DNA from: Deltaproteobacteria bacterium
GTDB lineage: Bacteria > Myxococcota > JACRCW01
Direction: 5' to 3'
Assembly (NCBI GenBank): GCA_016218805.1
Contig: JACRCW010000065.1
Span: 1-64,000, forward strand
Length of the DNA: 64,000 nt
In this document: positions 52,227 through 60,609 of the stretch, piece after piece
Layout of the letters: each line of letters starts with the position of its first letter
Numbering within the stretch: position 1 is the stretch's first letter
Translations under genes and position numbers: made by a program
The notes under the pieces: model-generated
Seen by the model: only the letters and a program-made list of their open reading frames with translations
Told to the model about the DNA's origin: nothing
Databases searched by the model: none

Positions 52227-53174
52227 ATGGAGGAGACGCCTTCTCTTCAGATTGGCAGCGGCGCGCACCAGGGGAGTGGCCTCCGGCACGCGCTGTGGGT
52301 GTCCGGTGCGTACCTGGTGGCGGCCCTCAGCTATGCCTGGGTGGCGGCGTGGTGGGCCAGTGCCACCGCCCGGACCGCGCCGGAGCGCGGAGGGCTGGAG
52401 CGGGGAGCGGTGCTCGCATGGGTGGTGGTGACCAGTGGGCTGCTATTGGGGTTGCTGTTGCGCCACCACCGCGGCCGCCAGCGTGATGCGGCCCTGCTGG
52501 CGCGCATGGAGCGGGCGGTGATGGTCAACGAGCAGCGCGCGCTGGCGGGGGTGATGGCCGCGTCCACGGCGCATGATGCGAACAACGCGATGACCGTGCT
52601 GCTTGCCGACCTGACAGGCAGCCCGGACGACCCGGATGCCGGGGAACGGCGCGCGGAAGCGCTGGCGTGCGGCCAACGCATCATGGAGATCCTACGCCGC
52701 CTGGCGGTCACCCAGGGCGCCGGCGGTGATGAGGCGCGGAGCGTGGACCTGGGACGCCTGGTGCAGGAAGCAGTGGATGCCGCACGGCGTCACCCGGGCG
52801 TAGGGGACTGCCAGGTGCGCGTGGTGGGAAGCCTGGACGCGCCGGTGGACGCCGTTCCCGCACTGGTGCACCAGATGGTGGCCAACCTGGTCATCAACGC
52901 GGGTGAAGCCACCGGCGGCGCGGGGACCATTGAGGTCCGCCTGCAGCCGGGTCCGGACGGTGCGCATCTGGAAGTGCATGACGATGGACCGGGAGTGCCC
53001 ATGGAGCGCCGGCAGACGCTGTTCTCCAGCATGCTCACCACCAAGCCGGACGGCACGGGGCTGGGCCTGTTCTCGGTCCGGGTCTGCGCCCAGGTGCACG
53101 GCGGCCGCGTGGACGTGGGCGACTCCGACCTGGGCGGCGCGTGTTTTCGGGTGCTGTTGCCGCAGCGCCGGTGA
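52227..53174 (+). CDS. Membrane sensor histidine kinase
   Basis: 315 residues. Two transmembrane helices near 20-45 and 60-78 with only a short loop between, then a DHp with the phosphoacceptor His in STAHDANNAMTVL near 116, and the HATPase: NLVINAGEA (N box), DDGPGVP (G1), GTGLGLFSV (G2). Lacks a large input domain, so it probably senses membrane or intramembrane cues. The LuxR-like regulator lies on the opposite strand beyond the stop (22 bp); no receiver-domain protein is seen nearby. Confidence 0.88.
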   Translation: MEETPSLQIGSGAHQGSGLRHALWVSGAYLVAALSYAWVAAWWASATARTAPERGGLERGAVLAWVVVTSGLLLGLLLRHHRGRQRDAALLARMERAVMVNEQRALAGVMAASTAHDANNAMTVLLADLTGSPDDPDAGERRAEALACGQRIMEILRRLAVTQGAGGDEARSVDLGRLVQEAVDAARRHPGVGDCQVRVVGSLDAPVDAVPALVHQMVANLVINAGEATGGAGTIEVRLQPGPDGAHLEVHDDGPGVPMERRQTLFSSMLTTKPDGTGLGLFSVRVCAQVHGGRVDVGDSDLGGACFRVLLPQRR

Positions 53175-53196
53175 GCCCCCGGCAGCCGTGGCGGCT

Positions 53197-54213
53197 TCAG
53201 CTGCCGGTGGGCCGCGGCACGTGTTCCCCGGCCAGGGCGCGCGCCAACTCAACCCGGTTGGACACCTCCAGGCTGGTGTACACCTCGCGCAGGTACCACC
53301 GGACCGTGTTGCGCGTGAGCCGCACCGCGTCGGCAATTTCGCGGATGGACATCCCAGCCGCTGCAAGCTCCGCCACTTCCCGCTGGGAACGGGGCAGGGC
53401 GGCCTCCGGACGGCGGCGCACCGCGGCCGCATGCCCCAGGCGCGCCAGGTAACGGACGCCACCGGGTCCGTCCAGCCGCACCATCCGCACCAGGGCCTGG
53501 CGCAGCGCCAACACCCCTTCCTGTTCGGCGCCCTGGTCCATGGCCCGCGCGTTCTTCTCCAGCAGCACGCGCAACTCCGGCCACTGCAGCCAGGCGCGCG
53601 CGCTTTCTGACGCCGACTCCACGCTCCCATCCGGCAGCAACATCACAAACGCGGGGGCCCCGGTGACCTCCCCGCGCGCCAGCGCGTCCGCCGCGCACAG
53701 GGCGCTCACGGCCCCTTCCACCAACGGGTCAAGCTGGCGGCGGTCCTCCCGTCCAAACCGCGGTGCCCCACGCCGGCGTACCCCACCCAGCCAGCCCACA
53801 AACTGGTTGCCGCAGTACACCAGCAGGCGCAATTGGTCCGCCAGGCCGTGCGGCGCGTAGATCCTGCGGAACACGGGACTCTGTTCAATCTCGTCGCGCA
53901 GCCCCATGGCGGACCATTCCACAAAGGACCGGGTGGACCGGGGTTCAGGCGTCTGCAGGTTGAGAAAGCTCTCGCCCGGCCAGGGGGCGCGGGCCAGCGG
54001 GGACATGATCCGGTCCACCAGCCCGTCATCACCGTCCGCCTGCCATTCAGACAGGTGCGTCTTCCCGTCCACGTCAGCCAACGAATAGAACAATGAGAAA
54101 TCCATCCCGGCGACGGTCCGGATGGCGGTCAGCACCTCGGCACGGATGGCGCGGGCGTCCGTTCCGTGCAGCGTCTTCAGGCGCCGGCCAACCTTCGCGG
54201 GACTGCATTCCAT
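53197..54213 (-). CDS. LuxR-type transcriptional regulator with sensory N-terminal domain
   Basis: 338 residues. C-terminal GerE helix-turn-helix: LPRSQREVAELAAAGMSIREIADAVRLTRNTVRWYLREVYTSLEVSNRVEL at about 270-320. The N-terminal 180 residues (LFYSLADVDGKTHLSEWQ, APHGLADQLRLLVYCGNQFVGWLGG) resemble GAF/PAS-type sensors of myxobacterial LuxR proteins, not a clear acyl-homoserine-lactone domain. No receiver domain. Start is ATG at 54213 (MECSPAKVG); an upstream start would include the palindrome at 54279. Probably the regulator that reads the palindromes of this island. Confidence 0.82.
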   Translation of the reverse strand: MECSPAKVGRRLKTLHGTDARAIRAEVLTAIRTVAGMDFSLFYSLADVDGKTHLSEWQADGDDGLVDRIMSPLARAPWPGESFLNLQTPEPRSTRSFVEWSAMGLRDEIEQSPVFRRIYAPHGLADQLRLLVYCGNQFVGWLGGVRRRGAPRFGREDRRQLDPLVEGAVSALCAADALARGEVTGAPAFVMLLPDGSVESASESARAWLQWPELRVLLEKNARAMDQGAEQEGVLALRQALVRMVRLDGPGGVRYLARLGHAAAVRRRPEAALPRSQREVAELAAAGMSIREIADAVRLTRNTVRWYLREVYTSLEVSNRVELARALAGEHVPRPTGS

Positions 54214-54278
54214 GCGACACGCTCCTGGGGCGGACCGGGATGCTAGCGGGCGCGTGCTCGCGCGCCCAACCACGCCGG

Positions 54279-54298
54279 ACCCCCCCGATCGGGGGGGT
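54279..54298. promoter_or_regulatory. Lux-box-sized palindrome, copy B
   Basis: Perfect 20-bp palindrome identical to copy A, placed in the divergent intergenic region 66 bp from the luxR-like start and 53 bp from the synthase-like start, the position expected for an operator controlling both. Confidence 0.78.
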
Positions 54299-54350
54299 GA
54301 CACATCACATACCGCCACCTACCTGTCGCCGCCTTTCCAGGAGGCACCTC

Positions 54351-55112
54351 TTGAACAACTTGCGACTCATCACGATTGACGGTTTCTACCCGTGCGCGGA
54401 ATCCGCCCTGGCGCGCCAGCTGATGGGCGGGCTGGTGCAGCTGCGTCAGCGCGGCTACGGCGCAGACTACCCCAGCAACTACCTGCCGTTGGACGCGTCC
54501 GACTTTGTCTGCACCCAGCACCTGTTTGTGCGGGAGGACGCGCTGGAACCCGTGGCCGGCTGGCGCGAAGTGTCCTTGCACCGGTGCCGCCAACACGGCC
54601 TGGAACTGCCGCTGCTGCGCACGGTCCGCGAGTCCGGCAGCCCCGACCACGCCGCCGCGCTGCAGGAGCTGGTGGATGCGGCGGACGCCCGCGGCGCTGA
54701 CGTGGTGTACGCGTCCGGGTTCACCGTCCCCAAGGCGCTGCGCGGGCCGGATGCGGTGTCCGGCACCGTCAAGGAACTGGTGGCCGCCATGCACGCGGCG
54801 GATGCCCCGCACCATGAGGGCACCGTGCGCGTGACAGGAAGCGTGCCCCGGTTCCGTGTTTGTACTCTTTACGCATCCATGGGCTACCACCCCATGCGGC
54901 GCGCCGGCGTGGAGCTGCCTCCCTTCCACAAGGCCTCCGCCGGCGGCGAGCCGGTGCGCCTGCTCCAATACACTGGCGTCACCGACTGGAGCCGCCAGTG
55001 CCTGGCGCGCCACCGTGACGTGCTGGCCACGCGCCTGGTGGTGCGCGGCCGTCCCCCGTTCCAACCCACACCGTCCACCAAGGAGATCCCCCACCATGTC
55101 CTACGTTCTTGA
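54351..55112 (+). CDS. GNAT/autoinducer-synthase-like protein
   Basis: 253 residues from TTG, with a perfect AGGAGG 6 nt upstream. The N-terminal half reads like an acyl-homoserine-lactone-synthase/FeeM-type GNAT: LVQLRQRGYGADYPSNYLPLD, DFVCTQHLFVRE, PVAGWREVSL; the C-terminal part has VCTLYASMGYHPM, a typical GNAT final strand. Exact LuxI residues are not all present, so substrate (acyl-CoA/ACP donor, amine acceptor) is undetermined. Overlaps the methyltransferase start by 17 bp. Regulator next door and palindrome between them mirror luxR/luxI loci. Confidence 0.5.
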   Translation: MNNLRLITIDGFYPCAESALARQLMGGLVQLRQRGYGADYPSNYLPLDASDFVCTQHLFVREDALEPVAGWREVSLHRCRQHGLELPLLRTVRESGSPDHAAALQELVDAADARGADVVYASGFTVPKALRGPDAVSGTVKELVAAMHAADAPHHEGTVRVTGSVPRFRVCTLYASMGYHPMRRAGVELPPFHKASAGGEPVRLLQYTGVTDWSRQCLARHRDVLATRLVVRGRPPFQPTPSTKEIPHHVLRS

Positions 55113-55896
55113 AGCCTCTGCAGAGTTTGACCGCCTGGAGCGCCAGGCCGCGCTCCCCGGCTATGACTTCCACCGGGAATTGGCACTTGCCGGCGTATCC
55201 CCCCGGCCCGGGCACGCCATCCTGGATGCGGGCTGCGGCTCCGGCGTGGTCACGCGCCACCTGGCCCGCAGCCACCCGCAGTGCACCGTGACCGGCTGTG
55301 ACCTGGGCGCTGACCGGTTGGCCAGCGCCGCGCGCCTGGCGCGCGACATCCCCAACATCACCTTCTCCCACCAGGACCTGGCCCGGCTGGATTTCCCGGC
55401 GGAGTCCTTTGACCTGGTGTTCTGCCGCTATGTGCTGCAGCACGTGTCGCCGGAGGGCCGTGCGTCTGCGGTGGCCGAGTTCAAGCGCTGCCTGCGGCCG
55501 GGCGGCAAGGCCTGCCTGGTGGACTTTGACGGTACTTTGTACAACCTACACCCCCAGACGCCGCTGCTTTCCCACCTGCTGGGCCGGCTGGAACGCGAAT
55601 TCCCGGTGGACCTGCGCATTGGCCGCAAGCTGCCGGCCATGCTGGTGGACGCGGGCTTCTCCAACGTCCGCTGGCGCATTGACACGGTGGAATGCACCGG
55701 CCCCCGCCTGGAGGAGGAGGTGGGCCTCACCGAGGAGCGGCTCACCCACGCGCTGGAACCGCTCGCTGTGTTCTTTGGCAGCCGGGCGGTCGCCTGCCAG
55801 TTCCGGGACGAGTACCTGGCGGCGCTCCAGGTGGACGGCGCGGTGCTGTTCTACAACAAGTTCGTCGTGACGGGCGTGAACGAGCGCCCCTGCTGA
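55096..55896 (+). CDS. SAM-dependent methyltransferase
   Basis: 266 residues, class I: ILDAGCGSGVVTRHLA (motif I), TGCDLGADRLASAA, FDLVFCRYVLQHV, LRPGGKACLVDFD. C-terminal FSNVRWRIDTVE and helical end fit small-molecule methyltransferases of the UbiE/MPBQ style. AAGGAG site 10 bp upstream and a 17-bp overlap with the synthase-like gene indicate one operon, so it may tailor the product. Confidence 0.85.
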   Translation: MSYVLEASAEFDRLERQAALPGYDFHRELALAGVSPRPGHAILDAGCGSGVVTRHLARSHPQCTVTGCDLGADRLASAARLARDIPNITFSHQDLARLDFPAESFDLVFCRYVLQHVSPEGRASAVAEFKRCLRPGGKACLVDFDGTLYNLHPQTPLLSHLLGRLEREFPVDLRIGRKLPAMLVDAGFSNVRWRIDTVECTGPRLEEEVGLTEERLTHALEPLAVFFGSRAVACQFRDEYLAALQVDGAVLFYNKFVVTGVNERPC

Positions 55897-55959
55897 CGGA
55901 CGCACTGGCGCCTTGACAGCGTCCGCGGCTTTCGCGACACCCACGTCGCGAGGGCTGTC

Positions 55960-56724
55960 ATGTTTTTCCGCGAGTTGAACGCCGCCGCACCCCGAACCAT
56001 CGTCCTTGTGCATGGCCAGCTGTTTGATGGAGCGGTCTTTGACGGCGTGACGGCCACACTGGCGGGGCAGTTCCGTGTGCTGGTGCCGGACCTCCCCGGC
56101 TATGGCCGGTCGCCCCTGGACGGGGCGGCCGGCGTGGCGGATGTCCAGGACCGGCTCGGCCGCGAATTGCGCGCGCGCGTGAAGGGGCCGCTGGTGCTGG
56201 TTGGGTTTTCGCTGGGCGCCTACCACGCGCTGGCCCTGCTCACCCGCGGCCTGCTGGCGCCCGCCGGGCTGGCGCTGCTGGCGCCGGTGGTGGGCCTGTC
56301 CGACGACAAACGCGCACAGTTCCGGCAGAACCTGGCCGCGTGCCAGGCCGCGCCCGGCGCGGTGGCCGACGTCATTGCCTCCATCATGCATGCTCCCGCC
56401 TTCCTGGCGGGCCGGCCGGACCGTGCGGCGGCCACGCGGGCGCGTTTCACCGCCACCGCCATGGACACCATCACCTGGGACCTGCAGGCCGCGCTGGATA
56501 TGCCGGATCTGTCCCCACAACTGGGGTCGGTGGCGGTCCCGGTGCTGGTCCGCGTGGGAGCCTTGGACCAGGCGGTCCCGCCAGCATTGGGCCGCGCCAT
56601 CGCCGCGGCGCTGCCCCATGCCCAACTCCGTGAATGTGCGGGCGTGGGCCACCTGCAGATGATTGAAGACCCGGCGGGCCTGGCGGAGGACCTCAGCCGG
56701 TTTGCCGGCAGCGTGCTGCCGTAG
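55960..56724 (+). CDS. Alpha/beta hydrolase
   Basis: 254 residues. LVHGQLFDGAVF (oxyanion region HG), DLPGYGRSP, nucleophile elbow GFSLGAYHA (Ser near 90), the acid in ALDQAVP, and His in GVGHLQMIE near 235: a complete catalytic triad layout. Could be a thioesterase or lactonase acting in the same pathway, as signal-lactone hydrolases do. 63 bp after the methyltransferase gene. Confidence 0.85.
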   Translation: MFFRELNAAAPRTIVLVHGQLFDGAVFDGVTATLAGQFRVLVPDLPGYGRSPLDGAAGVADVQDRLGRELRARVKGPLVLVGFSLGAYHALALLTRGLLAPAGLALLAPVVGLSDDKRAQFRQNLAACQAAPGAVADVIASIMHAPAFLAGRPDRAAATRARFTATAMDTITWDLQAALDMPDLSPQLGSVAVPVLVRVGALDQAVPPALGRAIAAALPHAQLRECAGVGHLQMIEDPAGLAEDLSRFAGSVLP

Positions 56725-56726
56725 GG

Positions 56727-57272
56727 TCAGGGACCCGTCTGCGGCGGGACGTACTCGGTCACGCGCAGGCGGAACACCTCGCCGCGGACCTCGCGGGTGT
56801 TGGCCCACCCCGCCACATACAGCCCGTCGTAGGGCGTGTCGCGCTCGGGGAGCAGGACCACGCAGTCCTCATCCTGGCCCGCGGCCTGGCGGCAGCCGCC
56901 CAACACCGTCTGCCCGTTGAGGCCGGTCCCCTCCGCGTTGAGCACGCCCAGGCGGAAGTCCAGGTCCTCCGCCTCCGTGCCGCTTTCGAAGTGCACCTGG
57001 AGCCGCCAGCGGCAGCCCGCGGGCGTGGGCGAACTGGCGCACCCGGCGGCCGGAAAGGTGTCCGGCACCTTCCACCACAGCGTCCCCACGCCGGACATGC
57101 GGCAGTAGCTGCCCACCTGTTCCACATTGAGCTCCAGGCCCACCGCCTCCGCAGGGGAGCGGTTGAGGGGTGCCTGCTCACACGGGTCCACCACGCTGCC
57201 GGAGTCCCGCGCACCGCCGGGAAACGCGGAGCACGCGCCCAACAGCGCCAACATCGGGGCTGGCCATCGCAT
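56727..57272 (-). CDS. Lipoprotein of unknown function
   Basis: 181 residues with lipobox LLGAC near residue 14. Cys pairs (SYCRMSG, AGCASSPTPAGCRW, GGCRQAAGQDEDC) and a beta-rich body; ends VFRLRVTEYVPP. No recognised domain. Convergent with the hydrolase (2 bp) and divergent from the terpene synthase across palindrome C. Confidence 0.65.
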   Translation of the reverse strand: MRWPAPMLALLGACSAFPGGARDSGSVVDPCEQAPLNRSPAEAVGLELNVEQVGSYCRMSGVGTLWWKVPDTFPAAGCASSPTPAGCRWRLQVHFESGTEAEDLDFRLGVLNAEGTGLNGQTVLGGCRQAAGQDEDCVVLLPERDTPYDGLYVAGWANTREVRGEVFRLRVTEYVPPQTGP

Positions 57273-57370
57273 GCCGCCGTTCTTGCCCCCGCCCGTCCCG
57301 GTGCGCAAGGGGTGCGTCGGCGCGTGGCCCGGTGGAGCCCACTCCACCGGAGGACCGAGAAATCGCTCCG

Positions 57371-57389
57371 ACCCCCCCGTTCGGGGGGT
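57371..57389. promoter_or_regulatory. Lux-box-sized palindrome, variant copy C
   Basis: ACCCCCCCGTTCGGGGGGT (19 bp; GATC core replaced by GTTC and one G fewer) in the divergent region 79 bp upstream of the terpene synthase start and 98 bp from the lipoprotein start. A TAGCTT hexamer lies 24 bp downstream on the plus strand. Confidence 0.65.
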
Positions 57390-57468
57390 TACGGCGAATT
57401 GGGCAGACCTTCTAGCTTGCGCACATCCCGAGAACCGCACGTTGCGGCTCCACCACGAGGTCCACGCC

Positions 57469-58572
57469 ATGCACGCCCACCATCATGGCCAGCAACTCCG
57501 GATCGCCTCTGCCAATGAGGCGCGCGCCTTGCCCACATTGGATTCGCCGCGTTTCCAGGCGTGGGTGCCGGAACACTGGCGCTGCCCGGTACGCCGCAAC
57601 CCGCACGCCGCGGCCGTGGAGGCCGCCGTGCTTTCCTGGTTCTTTGACCTGGGGTGTTCTCCGGCAGAACTGGCCCGTGCGCGGAAGTTTGACGCGGCCG
57701 GCTACGTGGGGATGCCCTTTCCGCTGCTCTCCAAACACCACGCGCTGCGCATCGGGAAGTACCTGTCTTTGTGGCTGTTGTGGGATGACGTTCACGTGGA
57801 GAACCTGGAGAACCGCTGGCGGTTGACCAGCGCGCACCTCCTCTCCAACGTCCGGCCGCCGCACATGACCCGGTTTGATGAGGGATGGTGGCAGCTGTTC
57901 CAGGAATTCGCCGCGGAGCGCAGCCCCCGCTGGTTGGATGCCCTGTGCGCAGCCATGACCGCGTGGAGCATTGCCGCCGTGGATGAGGCGCTGATGGTCC
58001 GCCGCTTCCGTGAACTGGGCGAAGTGCCGTCCTTTGAGCACCAACTGCAGGTGCGCATCGCCACCATTGGGATGTTCGCCACCGTGTACCTGCTCGAGGA
58101 CGGCTATGGCTACGAACTGCCCGTGGACTTTCACGCGCATCCCACCGTGCAGCGCATGACGGTGCTCGCCAACCAGATTGTCGGGCTGGGCAATGACCTT
58201 CTCAGCTGCGCCAAGGACATTGTGGAGGGCCAGCTCAATCTGGTCACCACGCTGATGCACGAGCGCGCCCTGGGTCCAGCCGCGGCGCTGGAGACCGTCA
58301 TCCAACTGCATGACGAGTCACTTCAGGAATACGACCAGCTTGCCGCCACGCTGGGCACCTGGTCCCCGGCGGCGGACCCGTACATTGCACGGTGGGTCCA
58401 GGACGTGCGGTACGCATCCCTGGGCTTCACGCTGTGGGAGGCGCAGGCGCCGCGATATTCCGCGCACCGTCTCGTTGTAGATGGCGCCGTGGTGGAGCCC
58501 TCCTTCCTGTTTGTGCCGGTCTTGGGGAGCGGCACAGCCGCGCCCCCGGACCCCCCTCCCCGTATCCACTGA
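57469..58572 (+). CDS. Class I terpene synthase
   Basis: 367 residues, bacterial sesquiterpene-cyclase type. Metal motif LWDDVHVEN near residues 104-111 (DDxxxE variant), NSE triad NDLLSCAKDIVEG near 242, Arg sensor region VRRFREL, and the RY pair near the C terminus. Makes a cyclic terpene from an isoprenyl diphosphate; product unpredictable. No prenyltransferase gene adjoins. ATG at 57469 has a GAGG site 9 nt upstream. Transcription likely starts after palindrome C. The STAS-like gene follows after 40 bp. Confidence 0.88.
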   Translation: MHAHHHGQQLRIASANEARALPTLDSPRFQAWVPEHWRCPVRRNPHAAAVEAAVLSWFFDLGCSPAELARARKFDAAGYVGMPFPLLSKHHALRIGKYLSLWLLWDDVHVENLENRWRLTSAHLLSNVRPPHMTRFDEGWWQLFQEFAAERSPRWLDALCAAMTAWSIAAVDEALMVRRFRELGEVPSFEHQLQVRIATIGMFATVYLLEDGYGYELPVDFHAHPTVQRMTVLANQIVGLGNDLLSCAKDIVEGQLNLVTTLMHERALGPAAALETVIQLHDESLQEYDQLAATLGTWSPAADPYIARWVQDVRYASLGFTLWEAQAPRYSAHRLVVDGAVVEPSFLFVPVLGSGTAAPPDPPPRIH

Positions 58573-58612
58573 GCCGTCCCGCGCCTTCCCGCCAGCAGTC
58601 CCGGAGTCCTCC

Positions 58613-59002
58613 ATGACCCTCACGATCAGCCAGCACGGCAGCTTTTTGGATGTTGTTGTCAGTGACACCCTCACCTCTGATGACGTGGCCGACCTGCTGC
58701 GCGCTTTGGACACGCAACGCCTCAACGGCCCGTTTGTGATCCTCACGGACACCAGCGGCATGAAGGCTGCGCCGCGCCCGGTGGTCATGTCCTTTGTGGA
58801 AGGCATGAAGAACCGCCCGCCGCTCAAGGACATCTGGCTGGCGGATGCGGTCGTGGTGAACTCGCCCGCTGCGCGGTTTGTGCTGTCAACCTTGCTGATG
58901 ATTGCGCCAATGCCCACGCAAGTGAAGGCATTTGACAAGCGCGCGGATGCCGAACACTGGCTCACTGACGTGCTCCGCCATGCCCAGCTGAAATCCGCCT
59001 GA
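58613..59002 (+). CDS. SpoIIAA/STAS-like protein
   Basis: 129 residues with the SpoIIAA-like fold pattern: LDVVVSDTLTSDDVADLLRAL, GPFVILTDTSGMKAAPRPVVMSFVEG, IWLADAVVVNSPAARFVLST. Not a canonical phospho-Ser antagonist; similar to small STAS-like proteins often found as orphan genes. Related in type to the orphan STAS at 60610. Likely co-transcribed with the terpene synthase. Confidence 0.7.
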   Translation: MTLTISQHGSFLDVVVSDTLTSDDVADLLRALDTQRLNGPFVILTDTSGMKAAPRPVVMSFVEGMKNRPPLKDIWLADAVVVNSPAARFVLSTLLMIAPMPTQVKAFDKRADAEHWLTDVLRHAQLKSA

Positions 59003-59192
59003 ACATGCGCAGCAAGGGAAGTTCCTTCCAGACAAAGGACTAATCGCGCCTACTTGGTGCGCCTCCGCGGCTCTGATTTGCCCCCTGAGCGTCACCGGCA
59101 GACGGGGGCCGCCTCGGCGTGACGGTGTGTCGCGCGTTTGGCGAAGTGTCCAAGTCCACGTCGCGAGTGCACGCAGTTGACGGTGGCCAAGC

Positions 59193-59747
59193 CTACTCGC
59201 GCAGATACCGCTGGACAGCCTGTCTGGACACGCCCAGCAAGCGGGCCGCTCGGCTTCGGTTCATGCGGCGCTCGCCGAGCGCTGCTTCCATCATCTCACG
59301 TCGAAGTAGGTCAGTGGCCTGCGGGATCGAGACGTGGCCAAGGAGAGCCCGGCCGAGTTCGCGGATCTGGCCGCGGCGGTCTCGTTGGGCCGCAAGAATC
59401 GCCTCCAGTCCCGCCGTTGTCAGAGGACGCCAGGCCGTCCGGTGGAGAAGGACCGGCCCTTCCTTTCTGTACCTACGAACCGCAACAACAAGTTGCGCCG
59501 CGTGAAGCGGAAAAACATCGCCTGGGGCCACACATGGGTCATCAAGGGTGTCCCAGCACACCAGGTCCGCCAAGGCAGACGTCCCCCGCGGGGAGACGGT
59601 GATGCAGGTATCGGTGGCGGTACATCGCAGGGGACCGACCAGCTGCTCCCAAAGGAGGAGGCGAACTTGAGGGGCAGCGATCCAGACGGAAAACCGGCGC
59701 TCGCTTGCTGTGTTTGGAGCCGTTTCTGCCAAGCACTCCTGCGTCAT
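59193..59747 (-). CDS. Fis-type helix-turn-helix regulator
   Basis: 184 residues. C-terminal Fis-type HTH: LLRREMMEAALGERRMNRSRAARLLGVSRQAVQRYLRE. The N-terminal 140 residues (RFSVWIAAPQVRLLLWEQLVGPL) are of unknown type and lack a sigma54-activator ATPase domain. ATG at 59747 is used; palindrome D is 60 bp upstream. Lower GC than most genes in the window. Might regulate the terpene or stressosome genes. Confidence 0.75.
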   Translation of the reverse strand: MTQECLAETAPNTASERRFSVWIAAPQVRLLLWEQLVGPLRCTATDTCITVSPRGTSALADLVCWDTLDDPCVAPGDVFPLHAAQLVVAVRRYRKEGPVLLHRTAWRPLTTAGLEAILAAQRDRRGQIRELGRALLGHVSIPQATDLLRREMMEAALGERRMNRSRAARLLGVSRQAVQRYLRE

Positions 59748-59807
59748 TGTCCCACCGCCAGCATGTTTGTTGACGCGCTTTGATAGCGTCACGCCGGATG
59801 CAGGCGC

Positions 59808-59827
59808 ACCCCCCCGATCGGGGGGGT
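59808..59827. promoter_or_regulatory. Lux-box-sized palindrome, copy D
   Basis: Perfect 20-bp copy identical to A and B, 60 bp upstream of the Fis-type regulator (minus). On the minus strand a TATCAA hexamer lies 22 bp downstream. On the plus strand it is followed by TTTTTC, so it could double as a terminator, but no plus-strand gene ends just before it. Confidence 0.7.
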
Positions 59828-59915
59828 TTTTCTGGAATTCCACGACCACGCAGAGAAGGCCCCCACAGGTGGCGGCAGCAAGCACCAGCCCCCAGGCGGC
59901 GCATGTTCCTCAGAA

Positions 59916-60563
59916 TCACGAAGCCCCCACGCGGTCGTTGCGTGTGCGTTCGCGCTGAGCCTGGAGCCGAGAGAAGCACTCCTTGAGGCCCTCCTTCAAA
60001 GAACGGAGCGTAGGCACATCACCGATGTCCACGCCGCTTTGGACAAGCGTCTGGGCGATCTCCGGGCTGATGCCGGTGACAACGCAATAGGATCCCAGCA
60101 GCCGGGCCGACCGGACCATCTTGATGAAATGGTCCGCGGTCATGGTGTCCACCACGCTCACGCCTGTGATGTCGATGATCACGCACTTGGCCCGCGTCTC
60201 CACGATGCGGTGCAGCAGCTTCTCGGTCATCTCGACAGAGCGCTGCGTGTCCACGACCCCCACGACCGGCAAGGTCAGGATGTCGTCCCACAGGTCGATG
60301 ATGGGGGTCGAGAGGTCCCGAATGGCGAGTTGTTGGCTTTCGATAAGGCGCAGCTGTTCAGCTTGTCTCTTGCGCACCTCCTGGGCCTGCTGCAGTTCGC
60401 TGAGGAAGACGCTTAGCGTGGCCTCAAGCTGTCCAAAGTCATCCTCTTCGTGGTGGGCCAACAATGCGGCGGCCTGCTCAATGGCGTCGACTGACGCAAA
60501 GGAGAGCACCTGCATTACGCGTGTGAGGCGCTCGGTGCTGATGGTGATCGTTGCTGCGGTCAT
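59916..60563 (-). CDS. RsbR-type stressosome STAS protein
   Basis: 215 residues. Helical N-terminal half without the usual globin-like motif (LSVFLSELQQAQEVRKRQAEQL linker), then a STAS domain: QLAIRDLSTPIIDLWDDILTLPVVG, IDITGVSVVDTMTADHF (the phosphorylatable Thr positions of RsbR, both Thr present), and ARLLGSYCVVTGISPEIAQTL. RsbR co-antagonists build the stressosome core with RsbS and are phosphorylated by RsbT. Last gene of the minus-strand cluster. Confidence 0.88.
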   Translation of the reverse strand: MTAATITISTERLTRVMQVLSFASVDAIEQAAALLAHHEEDDFGQLEATLSVFLSELQQAQEVRKRQAEQLRLIESQQLAIRDLSTPIIDLWDDILTLPVVGVVDTQRSVEMTEKLLHRIVETRAKCVIIDITGVSVVDTMTADHFIKMVRSARLLGSYCVVTGISPEIAQTLVQSGVDIGDVPTLRSLKEGLKECFSRLQAQRERTRNDRVGAS

Positions 60564-60609
60564 GCCGTGGATCCTATGGGAAAGGGGGAACTTGGGTCCG
60601 ATGAAGCGC

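Noticed and set aside
52227..54213. Histidine kinase and LuxR gene as a classic two-component pair
   Set aside because: The genes are convergent and the LuxR protein has no receiver domain or phosphoacceptor Asp pattern, so direct phosphotransfer is not supported.
59808..59840. Palindrome D as a plain rho-independent terminator
   Set aside because: The T run supports this for the plus strand, but no plus-strand gene ends nearby and identical palindromes elsewhere lack T runs and sit in promoter regions. A dual role remains possible.
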